Source: Amoebophrya sp. A120 (lineage: Eukaryota > Sar > Dinophyceae > Syndiniales > Amoebophryaceae). From it: DNA of 64,000 nucleotides. Numbering within the stretch: the first letter of the stretch is position 1; each line of letters starts with the position of its first letter. The position numbers and the translations under genes are program-made. The DNA lies in assembly GCA_905178155.1 (NCBI GenBank), contig CAJINV010000010.1:1926636-1990635 (forward strand). The letters are read 5' to 3'. This document shows, in pieces, positions 1-11,530 of this stretch. A model generated the notes under the pieces. That model was not told the DNA's origin and searched no databases. It saw only the letters and a program-made list of their open reading frames with translations.

Positions 1-184
1 AATCCAGTGCGTCATGCTGTTTGGGTAAGGAAGACGCCTTTTGTCATGCTACTTCAGCAGCTCAGTCTCTACCCCTCAACAGGCTGACAATCTGCCTCCC
101 TTGCCTACTCTGCAAGACAGGCACTCTGTGGGTTGCATTTTATGCATCACAAACTATTTCAACTTTGTCGATTTCGATCCTGAC
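1..184. mobile_element. Introner, family C (cut by window edge)
   Basis: Right end of an element in the carboxylase gene. It ends AACTTTGTCGATTTCGATC then CTGAC, and matches the copy at 48789-49070 both internally and at the terminus. Confidence 0.7.
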
Positions 185-3100
185 ACACCCATATCGGGGA
201 AGCTGTAGGTTTGGAGGAAACTGTGGACCAGCTGGCCCTTCTGCAACGTGTCCTGAAACTGCTCCTGGGCTTCCTTATCCTGTGCAAAAGTATCGTACTC
301 GTAGTCATTGCGATCATGCATGACAAATATCCCTTTTTAGGTAAATCAGCATTACAAATTCCATTTTTCTTCTTGAGAAAATTTGTGATGCAATTTGTAC
401 TAGTACGATACTTTTGCAATGTTGCATATTCCTTGCTCATCTGCAACGCTTTCGCCACCGCGCAGTACAGAATGAAGTCCTCGCAATTCAGAATTTGGGA
501 TAGCGAATCAAACTGATTCTGTATCAAAAGGACAAATCCCCCCTCCCCATATCGAAAAGGAAATCTGTGAAGCTGGATTTGCGTACACAAATCAGATTTG
601 TCTTGCAATAGAGGACTGCACGCAGATCGCAAGCCTAGATGGGGGCCTTTTGGTGTAGGCACCTAGGACGGCAGGCGTCTGCCGTGTAGGCCTCAAAGCA
701 TTACAAATCGCCCGCATAGTGTGGCAGAGAGCCTGGCTTTGCCTTCTAGCAAGACAGACAGGATGTGTGGTCACAAATCTGCATCACAAATTTTCAGAAG
801 ATACGTTTTCAATATGGGGAGGGGGGATTTGCCCTTGCAATATTCTGCCCCGCGGCGTTCACCAACTGGTTCTGTCTGGACTTCGTTTTCGCGTACTGCA
901 CCAGTCTGCTGTTGCTCGCTTGTTGCAAATTCGTACCTCCGGAAGCCCTCGGACTGGCCCCCGGCTGCTGGAGGTTATTAACCGATTGAGTATCCACCGA
1001 GTCGCCCCACGCGACGGAAGACACCCGGCCGTCGTCGGAGTAGGCGCAGCTATCCTTTCCGTAAAAGTCCTCGTTGAGAGAGGACGTTGCGGTCAGCATT
1101 CCCGGGATGGTCTGGACCAACCTCGCGATTTCCTTGTTTTGAATCAGTCCGTCCAGCCACGCGGTGTCCACCTGGTTGTCAACAAACCTGTTTAGCCTCA
1201 ACAGCTTCGGCAAAACGTCCACCGTGTTCCGGATGTCCCCTTCCACGTGCAAATGCCCGAGGGAGATGATCAACGCCTTCCGCGCCTGCTCCCGCGTTTG
1301 CCCGATGCTGAAAATGTGGCCGAATTGGCTGTCTGCGAACTCGTGGACCGCACCGGGCGTGGCGACGGAGAAGTATCCCCAGACGGACTCGTGCGTTGGC
1401 GCGAAGTCGATATGCAGTGGAAAAGTATCGTGCGTAGCAGTATACTGCAATACAAATTAGCGCAGAATGAGGAATGGAATTTGTCATGCTGATTTAGCTC
1501 GAAAAAGAGATCTGTCATGCATGTCTGCAGCTAGTACAACTACGACTACGATACTTTTGCAGTGCATAGTCGATCTTCCGGATGTTTCCGCTGCAGGGGA
1601 GAAACCCGTCCTCCGGGTTTTCCGCCGTGATGCGCGCGGCGATGCAGTGAGAATACATGGGGACTTTCCTCGTGAAGTCCAGCTCCTTGATGTAGTTGCT
1701 TGTTGTTTCGCCTTGTCCACCGTCTTTGTTTTGTTCCTCGATTCCGCGAAGAAAGTACCTCCTGATGTCCGTATGCATTGCAAATTTGTCTGGGTCTGGA
1801 AGATGAGTGCAGGGTTTGTCATGCTTGTCTGGCATGACTGTTAACTCTGTGATGCTTAGGAGCGAAAAGATGATCCTCTCGCCTGTCATGCAAAAATGGA
1901 GCCTGCCATGCGGAATACGCAACACGCAGGAGCTCAAAAACTTGTCATGCTTGGTTACCTATTGCAGTACGCTCAATATTTAGAGACTTGCATCACAAGT
2001 TTCCAGACATCCAGGCATATTTGCTTTTGATAGTCTGGAATATCGTGCAACGCCACCCCCATCCCGATCTGGAGCTGCGCGGCCGGTATGTTTACCCCCG
2101 TGATGCACTCTGTCACTGGGTGCTCCACTTGCAGCCGCGGGTTCAGTTCCAGAAAGTAAGCTTCTTTGCGCTTCGGGTCGTACAGGTATTCCACCGTGCC
2201 GGCGCCTCGGTACCCAACTTGCCTCGCCAACCGGCAGGTATGGTGTGAAGAAATATCGCACTCGTACTAATTGCAAATATGCATGGCAAATCTATACTCC
2301 TAAGGTAAAACAGCATGACAAACTCCACTTTTCTTCTTGCCAAATAAATTTGTAATGCAATTCATACGTAGCACGATACATTTGCAATGCATAGCAGGCC
2401 GCCAGCTGCATCTCGTGAAACACGTCCGGGTCCGCGACCGTCGGTGGACCCTCCTCAAAGATCTTCTGAAACCTGCGCTGCGTGTATTACAGTGCACAAC
2501 TACTCCTCTCCACTCAGTTGCCATGCAAAACCCCGAATCCAGGCTGTGCCTCTTGGCAATGTTTGCATGACAAGTTCTAGTAGCCCAAATAGCACGACAC
2601 TCCAGTGTAAACTTGTCATGCAAAACCTGCATTCTTGCCCACGCTTGTATTGCCGTTCATGCTATACAAATGAGAAGGAGGAAAAGTTGTGCACTGTGGT
2701 CATAGCGTGGAGCAATCCCTCCCCGACAAGGCACACACGTTCCCGTGCTCGTCGCCCAATAGTTGCACCTCCAAGTGGCACGCGCCGGAGCTGTACTTCA
2801 TAATGAAAATCGGGGAATTCACCACCTTATCCTATGCAAAAGTATCGCATTCGTATGTATAAATGCAAGTCTTACAACATTACATTTTTTTTCCTCAAGG
2901 TAGACCCGCATTACAAATTTTATTTCTCATGCTGAGGAAATTTGTAATGCATTTATACGAGTACGATACTTTTGCGATTCATACACCTCCATCTGGCACA
3001 GCGCGTAGTTGTTCTTCACATCTTGGCTGTTCTCGCATTTCCGGATTCCCTTCCCGCCCCCGCCCTCCGACGCTTTCAGCATCACCGGGTAGCCGATGCG

Positions 3101-4144
3101 GTTCGCCTGCTCGACCGCTTCTTCCACCGTCTGGCAACAGGCTTTTTCGAACAGTTCGTCCAAGTCGTCGAAGGTTTTCAACTGTTTCGACTTCAAGCCG
3201 TCACCGGACCAGGGGATGCAGGGAACTTCCGCGGTCTGTGCCATGATGTTCGCGTAGATTTTGTCCCCCAGAAGCCGCATCACCCTCGGTTGCGGCCCGA
3301 GAAACACGATTCCTAATTTCTCCAGCGCCTCTGGGAGCTCCGGCTTTTCGCTGGCGTGGCCCCAGCCAGGCCAGACTGCGTCGCATTTCTCTTGGACGGC
3401 CACTTTGCAAATCAGGTCGACGTTGGCGTAATTGTTCAGGTTCTTACCTGATACAGTTTGTAATTGTAAGATTGCAGCTTTGATGTAGTTATTTTTCATG
3501 CTATAATCTGCATCAGAAAACAGGTCTGTCATGCATGCCAAACCACCGGACCATCTCCGAACTTTCCGATGATATGAAATCGCAACCGCCATACATGAAA
3601 AATAGTACCTCCCGGCACCTCCACAAACGAGTCCACCATTTGCAAAAACTGCTATGCATTGCAAATGCATCGCGCTAGTACTAGTAGTGTAAATTGCATC
3701 ACAAATTTCAGCAGGAGGAAAATAATTATGCTGATGTACGTTTACTAATGACATTTGTCATGCATTAATATAAGTACAATTACTACAATTACGATGCACT
3801 TTTGCGAATCATAACTGGGCGTTCGCCGCAATATCTTCCGGCGTGGCCATCGCGACAAAACTCAAGCACCGATCCAGGTTGGCACGCGTCTTCAGCACCT
3901 CCAGCACTTCCCATCTTCGCATGGACCGAATCGCCTTCACCGCAGCTAAACCATTCGACGCGATCAGAATCCGGGAAATCACCCGCTTCCCCTTCTTTTC
4001 GGAGACAATGTAGTTCTGCAGGGCCTGCCTCCGTTGGTCCATCGGCTCCGGGAGGTCATCCTCGGGGATCACCGTAGTGGAGTGATCCACCAACACCATG
4101 GCTTCTTTACTTGTCCGCGGGGAATATACCAGACGCGTGGACAT
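1..4144 (-). CDS. Acetyl-CoA carboxylase, eukaryotic multidomain type (partial, 3' end outside window)
   Basis: Makes malonyl-CoA from acetyl-CoA; this part is the biotin carboxylase half. Exons in sense order: 4144-3814, 3652-3611, about 3449-2984, 2827-2705, 2484-2394, 2238-2033, 1772-1569, 1410-843, 521-429, 275-about 185. The ATG at 4144 ([13 protein letters not shown]) is the first in frame. Visible landmarks are the N-terminal [19 protein letters not shown], the ATP-grasp loop [23 protein letters not shown], the carboxylase signature [14 protein letters not shown], and the biotin carboxylase C-domain ([37 protein letters not shown]).  An Asn/Gln/Ser-rich stretch of about 60 residues follows the C-domain. 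Biotinyl and carboxyltransferase domains lie beyond position 1. Every junction checked reads through in frame when the introner and one TSD are removed. No plastid leader is evident, so a cytosolic enzyme is likely (inference). Confidence 0.93.
276..428. mobile_element. Introner, family A
   Basis: TIRs are TGCAAAAGTATCGTACTCGT and its complement; TSD TTCCT on both sides. Splits the carboxylase between SKE and AQEQF. Confidence 0.93.
522..842. mobile_element. Introner, family I
   Basis: 321 bp. The TIR has the C-rich core CAAATCCCCCCTCCCCATAT, present inverted at the right end; TSD TTCTG exact. Removal joins ...NAAGQ to NQFDSL in the carboxylase. Confidence 0.9.
1411..1568. mobile_element. 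Introner, family A
   Basis: 158 bp, TSD GTCGA exact. Removal joins NIRKID to FAPTHES in the carboxylase. Confidence 0.92.
1773..2032. mobile_element. Introner, family B
   Basis: 260 bp. The TIR contains TGTCTGGGTCTGGAAG; TSD GTCCG/GTCTG (4 of 5). Removal joins VALHDIPD to IRRYFLRG. Confidence 0.88.
2239..2393. mobile_element. Introner, family A (decayed left TIR)
   Basis: 155 bp. Left TIR degraded to GAAGAAATATCGCACTCG; TSD GCAGG exact. Removal joins MQLAAC to RLARQVGY. Confidence 0.88.
2485..2704. mobile_element. Introner, family E
   Basis: 220 bp. TIR core CAGTGCACAACT; TSD GCGTG exact. Removal joins GRDCST to QRRFQK. Sister copy at 21849-22080. Confidence 0.9.
2828..2983. mobile_element. 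Introner, family A
   Basis: 156 bp, TSD CACCT exact, in the carboxylase downstream of CQMEV. Confidence 0.92.
3450..3605. mobile_element. Introner-like intron, unassigned family M
   Basis: Flanked by TACCT on both sides and carries the internal GCAT-type motif, but its ends are GATAC/ATAG and I see no clear TIR. It separates VEVPGG from [11 protein letters not shown]. Confidence 0.5.
3653..3813. mobile_element. Introner, family A
   Basis: 161 bp, TSD ACTGC/ACTGG. First intron of the carboxylase gene. Confidence 0.85.
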
Positions 4145-5089
4145 AATTTTTGAAGCGTAGTTTATTGTTCGGGTCAAAAAATATCAACGGATGTTCTTGA
4201 AACAACTTCAGATCGTAGAAAGAAAAACAACTCGACATCTCATCGTAAAAACTAACTTTCAGAAGGTTCAATTGTTGGAAAGAGACACGACCGTCACTTT
4301 TTTTTCCGAAAATGAGACAAAAAAAATGAAGTTCTACTGGTTGCGGATACACTAGAACTAGACACCAGCAGTATGATACTCTAGTTCTACAAATCAGGGG
4401 CTGAAATAAAAGTAGCTAGCTCTCACTTCATTTTTCTTTTTGCCACCTCCCATTATTTGCTTAGCTCTCTCGTCGTCAAGGACAAACAATGTTTGTTGTT
4501 GATCATGCCACCTTGCCACACCCCAATAAATTTGCCACATTTCTACTTTGATGCCGGCTAGTTTGTTTTTTGGGTTCTTGAACACTTTTCAATGCTACTT
4601 CGCCGTGTTTTCTTGCGGTCCCCTTCTAAAATATCCATGACATGTTGGTATCGCCTTGCTTGATTTATCTTCTCGCTCCAAGAAGCAAGCTGGCAGTTCT
4701 ACTTACCAAGGTCGACCGAAAGTCTTTAGGAAGGAGTTTAACTGCTCATTGATCCTTACTGTGGACAAAAGTCGTCTTGTTTTAATTGTGGATCGACAAC
4801 ATTTTTCTGCCGTCAACATCGTCTGCAAGGATGTAAGTCGTTTATCGTGGCTGCCAAGCGCCAGTCTTGCGACAGGAAGAAGGAAAATATGTAATCACAT
4901 TTACTCCACATAAGAACTGTCAGAAAGATTTTGAAGATGTACGAGTACGTTGATGCTTTATTTTTCTTCAATTTACTTATTACTTCAAGTGTAAGTGTGG
5001 GGACCACCAGCTCAGGGAAAAATATCTGCCGCAACTGTAGTACTTGCACATGTTTTGTAGTACTGCAACCGCTAGTACCGCGACCGCCA
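4145..5089. other. Intergenic, no feature seen
   Basis: Between the start of the carboxylase gene and the stop of the next minus-strand gene. AT-rich with only short unconnected reading frames and no introner. Confidence 0.6.
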
Positions 5090-8000
5090 CTACCGCAGAT
5101 ACGAAAACGCCGGCACCGCTGCTTCTGGTATTTGTTCTTTCCTTGAGGCCGCTGCACTAACGCTTGATGATGCCACTCCTAGACTCGGTGCTTGTGCTCT
5201 GCCGCTACTGTGCAAGTGCTGGCCGCCATGGCCGCTCCCAGTCGACATCAACGTGCTGGTTGATCTCGCGTCAAAAAACTGATCCTCGCCCGCAGACAAG
5301 GACCCCAGCGATTGCGCGTCCTCGAAGGCAGCTGAGGCTCCGACCGAATTTGACGTTGCAGCTCCTCCGCCGCCGTTCAAAGACAGAGCGTCGTCGTAGG
5401 AAAGCAGATCGTCGTCTGGGTCTTGATCCTCATCGACGCGCTGGCCGCTCGTCGTTTTACTACTTGTTTTGTGTGTGCTTCTACTCTGTTCTCTCTGATC
5501 CTCTTCAAAGTACCTGTTACAACCCCTACTGCTCGCGGCGAGTGTATCCTTTGTGATCACGATTACATTGTTTTTATCACTGACGGTGGATAAACTACTC
5601 AACTTTCGGCGCGCCGAGGACGAGGATGTCGACGTGTGATAGTTGCTCTTGTGTTGATGTTGGTGCCAGGTAGAAGAAGTGGGAACATTACTACCGTTTG
5701 CGGATGTAGTCATCCCGTGGTTGTGCCGGACATAGAACATATCGTCCGGTCCTCCTGTGTCAAGCCCGTGCTCTTGCTGGTGAGACAGAATGCCAGCAGC
5801 TCGTGGGGTCAAGGGGCTGGGAAGGGTTGTGGTGGAAGTTGCACAACCTCCTGCAGCTCCTGCTATGCTTGATGCTGCAGCTGTTGTCTTTGAAGAATGA
5901 GCAGAGGAAGACATCACGTTGAAGCCATTCACTGTACTAGAAGATAAAGCGCTTCTTGTGCTGGTTTTACTGGTGCTGTTTTTGTTCAACATAATTCCTC
6001 CGGCTGGCACTGCTGTTGTCGAAGACTGGCGCAGGCTGCTTATACCAACGGCAGGAGTTGTCCCCTCTCCTGGCACCAACCCGGCGGACAAATGATCATC
6101 ATCTCCCAACCCCACTTCTAGTCCAGCCAGGTTCGGGTTCGATGCACCAGCAGACCGGTTACTCGCACTACTCTTGCTCCCTCCGCCGAATGCCGCCCGG
6201 AACAGCGAAAATTTGTGTTCCTGCCTCCGCAACTCCTCCTCCCGGAGCCAGTAAATGAGAAACCCGGCCGCGGAAGATTGACAAAGCAGCCACTTCACAA
6301 TGTCCAGCCACTTGGACTGGCCGTACAGCGACAGGTGTCTCGTTGCAAGAATGGAAAACCCGAAAACGTAATTCGCGACACCGAGCGCTAAATACTTCAG
6401 AGACAGGCTCTTCCACACCTCCGCTAGCTCCTTCGCGGGGAGGTTCGTCAGAAGAGACGTCACCGCATGCATCGCACTGTTTGACGATGGGGGGGTGAGG
6501 AGAATCATAGTCGTACTGGACTTCGGTGAGGACGACGAGTTTGATGCTGGTGCGGAAGATGAGGCAGGTCGCGGTGCTGTTCTTGCTGACGATGTTCTAG
6601 TTTTGCCACGACTATCGAAAATTTCATCCACTGTCGTGCTCAAAAACCTTGCTTCCGCCATCACGACCACTTCGGAGTCGGGCTTCAAGATCCTCTCGGA
6701 CTTCAGTTGCAGGTCAAACGGCAGTATCAAGTGCAAATATGCCTGGGTCTGGAAGGTTGTGATGCTGAACAGTGGATGACTGAAATACTTCCCAATGCAG
6801 CCAAGCTTGACAAGTTTGACGAACACTTTGTCATGCGCAGTCCGCATGAGAGCCTGCGCTTCTGTATGACAAAAGAGGGCGTCTTTTGCCAGTCATGCAA
6901 TACAGATTTTACAGGAATGTAGGGCCAGCATTACAAGTGCCATGTTTCCAGACACAGACATTTGCAATCCATAGGCAGCTGCACGGTGAAATACTTCCAG
7001 TTGTCATAGACCAACGGGAAGAGGTTTTTGAAAAACTTCCTTGCTGCCACCCGAATCTTCGACTTCGACGCCTGGCGCGCGAGGTTCCGGTCGCTCGCTT
7101 GCACAGACGCTTGGTGCTGGAGGAAAGTGTCCTATCAACTGTAAAAATGTCTGGGTCTGGAAGGTTCTGACACTTGTCATGCACGTTTTGCATGAGCCAT
7201 GATGTCTGTGATGCATACCCGAGCAATACAGATTTTTTGAGGGCTTCCTGATGCGTATTTCGCATGACAAATGCCTTCTCAGCGTAGCAAAAATTGCATT
7301 TCCTTTGGTAGTCATGCAATACAGATTTTTTTGGAATCCAAATGCAGCATCACAAGTTGCATTCTTCCAGAACCAGACATTTTTACATTTGATATGTCCT
7401 TGTAGGAGGCAAAACTCGGCTTGACGCTGTCCAAACGGAGACTACTGAACCGGTCCAGCATGGAATGGTGGATTAGGATTTTGGTTGGTTGATGAAAATG
7501 TTGTTGCTGGTGCCCACCTCCTGGTGTTCCAAGTGTAGTAGAACAAGTGCTATCCTCAGGGGTACCAAACTCTTCTGCCCCTTGTTCTCTACCACCTTCA
7601 CACGGCACCAACTCGCATGCAGCGCCGAAGGGACCAAAAGTGGTGGTGTCGTCTTGAAATTTCAAACACGCCCTCTCGCGGACGAAAATCGGTAGGAGGG
7701 AGCCGCTGCTGGACTTCTGGGAGTTGTTCGAAGTAGACTTGCAGGTCGTTGTTTTGCTGGTTTGTCCTCCTGATCGGGAAGACGGTGCACGAGAACCTTC
7801 AGAGGGTCGTGGAAAAGCTTCCGCAAGGTGGCCTGCTGTTCCTACGGCTGTCCCTATTGACGCGGAGCAGGAGTCATCGAGTGGGGAGAATTCCTCAATG
7901 GAATTGTTGACAGAGACGTAACCAGCGTCGTCCTGCTGTTGGGAAGCAGACGAAGCAGCATCATCCACTCCCGATGAAGCAGCCCTGCTCCTACAACTTC

Positions 8001-8922
8001 TCGTCCTGAGCAGAGGGGCAAAGCCATTCCGCCAGCTGTCGCCTAGACCCCGTCTCAAATTCGCCAGCGAGAACGAGCTTTTGAAGCGATAGGCTGAACT
8101 CTGCATTGGCGAGAATGACCACGACCGCAACCCAGCTGGTACTAGCTGCGGAAGGTGCGCCGTTCCGCAGAAACACGCGAAGGGAAACGTCCAGACCGAC
8201 TCGTACAGGATGCAGACCTTGTTCGTGTGCGGCGCCCGAAGGTAGGAGAAGCCGTGGGGTAGGCGGAGTTTACCGCGCACTTTCACGATGATCGGCGAGG
8301 AGGAAGAGGTTGAAGATGTTTTTGTTTGTGGTCCAAGACTTGTTTTTGCTGATACTACCCCCGCAGCTGTGCTTGCACCTACTGGTCCTCGTGCAGCTGA
8401 TTCTTCTTGTCCTCCTTGGCAAACGCTCACCGCCCGCAGCATCTGTTCGATATCTGTCAGTGGCGTGAAGGGTAACTCCTCATCGTTCGCCAACGCCAAA
8501 GCGTCTCGGCGTTTTCGCCTCGCTAGGTAGAAGAACAAACCGGAGAGGCCCAGGAAGGAAAACCCGAAGAGGTGGGCCAAGTTCGGCTGCTCCTGCATCC
8601 AGAATTGGATGCTTTTTGCCGCTTGTGTGAAGAAGTGCTTGAAAGCGGCTTGCAGCTCTTGTTTGCTGCAGTTGAGTGGCTGTAAAATGATCGCGGAAAA
8701 CGACGCTGCCGGCCCGGACAAAAATGTTTGGCCGAACAAACAGAGGTTGCTGGTGCACCACTCCCGGATTTTTGCAGCCGATGCCTCTTGCGCGCCGCTG
8801 GGAAACTTGGTCGTGAAGGCGGTTGGTGATTGAGAAGAGGGTGCTGAGGAGGAGCTGGAGCCGCCATTGCTGGATCTGGAGGGTGGGCGCTCCGCGACAT
8901 CGTGGGGCCAGAGACCGAACAT
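5090..8922 (-). CDS. GIDE/MUL1-like membrane protein lacking a RING
   Basis: Three exons (8922-7395, 7132-6974, 6724-5090) split by two family B introners. After removal the reading frame is exactly 1,104 codons. Features in order: hydrophobic segment near residues 100-125 (LFGFSFLGLSGLFFYLAR), a MUL1-like block (IIVKVRGKLRLPHGFSYLR, then CILYESV), a Ser-rich spacer, PDSEVVVMAEARFL, a second hydrophobic region (LALGVANYVFGFSILATR, then WLLCQSSAAGFLIYW) followed by the basic LREEELRRQEHKF, and a Ser/Thr-rich tail of several hundred residues. The order TM - GIDE block - TM - basic helix resembles MUL1/SP1 ubiquitin ligases of mitochondrial or plastid outer membranes. No C-terminal RING cysteines are present, so ligase activity is not supported. 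The family assignment rests on pattern similarity only. Confidence 0.45.
6725..6973. mobile_element. Introner, family B
   Basis: 249 bp, TSD GGCAG exact. Removal joins FTVQLP to FDLQLKSE. Confidence 0.92.
7133..7394. mobile_element. Introner, family B
   Basis: 262 bp, TSD TGTCC exact. Removal joins FASYKD to TFLQHQ. Confidence 0.92.
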
Positions 8923-9189
8923 AGGCTTTTTATTGGGCGATCTGAGCTACGTCCTGACTGCGTCACTGGCGTATAACGAACGGAAAACATTTGTAGACTC
9001 GACGCAGCTCCTAAAAGTGGATAGAAGTCACTTAGCGTTAGGAAAGCAGCTCATGGATAAACAAATCAAATGATTGAAATAAATGCAATCGGCCCAAAAT
9101 ACCACAAATCGAGTCGAGGAGCCTTCTTCTGGCTGCTGAGATTTCAAATTGAAATTACAAACAGGCATGGGCAGGCTACGCTGCAATCT

Positions 9190-11060
9190 GCTTTGGAAGT
9201 ATAATGAACACTAGAGCTGCGCGACGAACGCAAGCGCTGGCCTTGCTTGTTGGGACAGGTGTCGCGTGTCGATCAATCTTGGCTGCCCGCGGCTTTGTGC
9301 AATGCCTTTTCTTGCGCAAACTATCGCACACTCACGCAGACCAGGCGTGGCCCATCTACGGACTGCTGCAGATTGCGTGATCAGAGTGAGCAGGCTGGCA
9401 CCAAAGACAAAAGGCCACGCGCGGGGCAACGAACAGACACTCACACACGCCCGGCCAAACTCCTGGCCTTGCGTCCCTCCCCCGGAGTGAATCAATGGAA
9501 TGGAACCTACCTGGCAAAGAGGCTGCAGCCGCGCGGGCGGGCACCGCGCGCCCGCGCGCCGAGCAAGATAGCGGCGCCACCCCTCCGGTTCTTTCTTTCA
9601 TTGATTCAAAGCGAGAGGGAGGCGCGTCACAGCCATCCAACAGGCCAAACACTGCGCAACCCCTCCACCTTCCTGGGCCAACCACAGCGCGCGGGCACAC
9701 TGCAGACAACGGCAAGAGACACGCCACAACCGGGGGGCCAGCTCCCTCACCCCCGGGCACTTGGCCGGCGCCTTCCCTTTCGCTTTCTGCCAGTCGCGAA
9801 CCCATTGCCCCGGTGGCGGGGGGGCCGGCGGGCGCGCTGCCGCGCGGCGACCTGCCTGCCGGCCTTGGCGACCCTCTTCTTCTCCACGGAGGTCGGGCCA
9901 TCCTTGGCCTTTCTCGTTCAGAAAGAAAGAAGCCGACGGACCAGGGCGGGGGCGAAGGCGGCTGGCGCCGCGGGTCGTGGCTGACTCCTTCGCGAACCGG
10001 ATCCGCTTGGCCGGCTTCTTCGCCTTGAAGTCCGGGGCGATCTCACGGGCGAACGCGGGCGCTTGCTTGTCGTTCATCGGAAGCGTCTTGCTTCGTGCGC
10101 AACTGACTCGATCGCGATCGGAATCTTGATCGGAATCGCGTGCATCTTTTCCAAAGCAGTGGCCCCCGCCCGCGACCGATCCACGGCCGGCCGGCCCCAA
10201 AACGGCGCGGGCACAAGCTGGCCAGCGGCCCAAGGGGCCGGCCCGGCCGGGCGCCGGCCTGCGGGCGTCCACGCACCCAAAAGGGGCGCAAAAGCATACT
10301 GCCGGCGGCGGCGAGGCAGCCTACCTGCCTGGCTGCCAAGGAAGCCCGCCTGGCTGCGGCTGGGAACACGAACACACCAAAACCCCAACAATAAACACAC
10401 ACCGCGGGCGTCTGCCGGGCTGTCTCTTGGCTCTCGCACAACAATGCCCGCTGCGGAGCCACTTCCGGAGCCGCGCGCCGCTCGGTCGCCCCCAAGGGCG
10501 CGGCGAAGGCAGCCGGGGGCCGTCTGGACGGCAGTCGGTGGGGAATTCAATTGATCGGCGCGCAGCGGCGCTGGCGCGGGCGCGCCAAAAGCGCCGGCGC
10601 CGGCCTCCACCCCGGAAGCGCCCCCGAAGGAAGGGGGCGCGGGCGCTGGGGCACGCAGGCAGGCTGGCAGAGCCGCCGCAGCGGCAGACCGCGGCCCTTT
10701 GCTACAAAGCTCCGCGGCCTCCGGCCAGGGGATGGCCCGCCGCGCGGGCGCGGCCCTTGGGCTTTGCGGCGGGGCCTCCCGCTCGGCCGCACCGCCGGCC
10801 CCCCCTTCCCAACCGGCCGCCCGGCCCCGCCAAAAAGGCCGCGGCGGACAACACCCCCCCGGCGGGCTCCTTCCTTGGCGCGGCTGGCTCACACGAAGCG
10901 CCATTGGTGGAAAAGCTTCGCGGCTCGCTGGCGCGAACTGCTCAGCGCCGCCGCCCGCGGCTTGTGGCAATGGCCCGGGGCCGCGGCCGGTGGGGCTGTT
11001 GGCCGGCCCACTCGTGAGGCGCGCTGCCCTTCTCACCTTGCAGCGATCCGGGCGCCCGCT
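9190..11060. other. GC-rich island without a recognised gene
   Basis: Composition shifts abruptly to very high GC with many CpG and CCGG runs. All six frames are open for long stretches, as expected from composition alone. One minus-strand frame starting near 10077 (MNDKQAPAFAREIAPDF) has somewhat protein-like composition for about 60 residues, but it degenerates into Arg/Pro/Ala-rich text and matches no family I know. No introner lies in the island. Confidence 0.5.
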
Positions 11061-11530
11061 CTGGCAGTTTTCGTAAGATCAAGCGCTCTCATCTGGACCA
11101 CAGAGATAGGCTCTTCACGAGCAACAAGAACATCCTGCGAAGCTAGCACTCCGCCTGCGAAGGTGCAAATCGTCGCTCGTAGCTCGCTGCTGAATCAGAA
11201 CTACAGCTACAAACGCTACCTACCAAAGTTAATAAGATGAGACCCTATCATCACGCTGCACCTACAACTTCAACTTCTACATTTGGTTTGTCATTATTTC
11301 TCCTCGTCAACTATCGACGACACACGGTGCCATAAGCTTCAGTCAGACTATGTCAATGCGGGTCAAAATGGAAGCCATCGACACGACTCGGTGAGCCTCA
11401 TCACGTGTATGTGTTCAGCAAATCGCTTTCACTTTTCTATAAAAATTTAGATTTCGCGATCTTCTGGGAGTATCACTGTCAAACTTTGGTTGCGTTCTAC
11501 TTGCGACATTCATCTATCGTTCTGTCGACT
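11061..11530. other. Intergenic, no feature seen
   Basis: Composition returns to normal. Nothing recognised between the GC island and the stop of the cyclophilin gene. Confidence 0.5.

Noticed and set aside
9247-11240. Many long overlapping open frames on both strands in the GC island
   Set aside because: All frames are open because stop codons are rare at this GC content; no conserved motif supports any of them.
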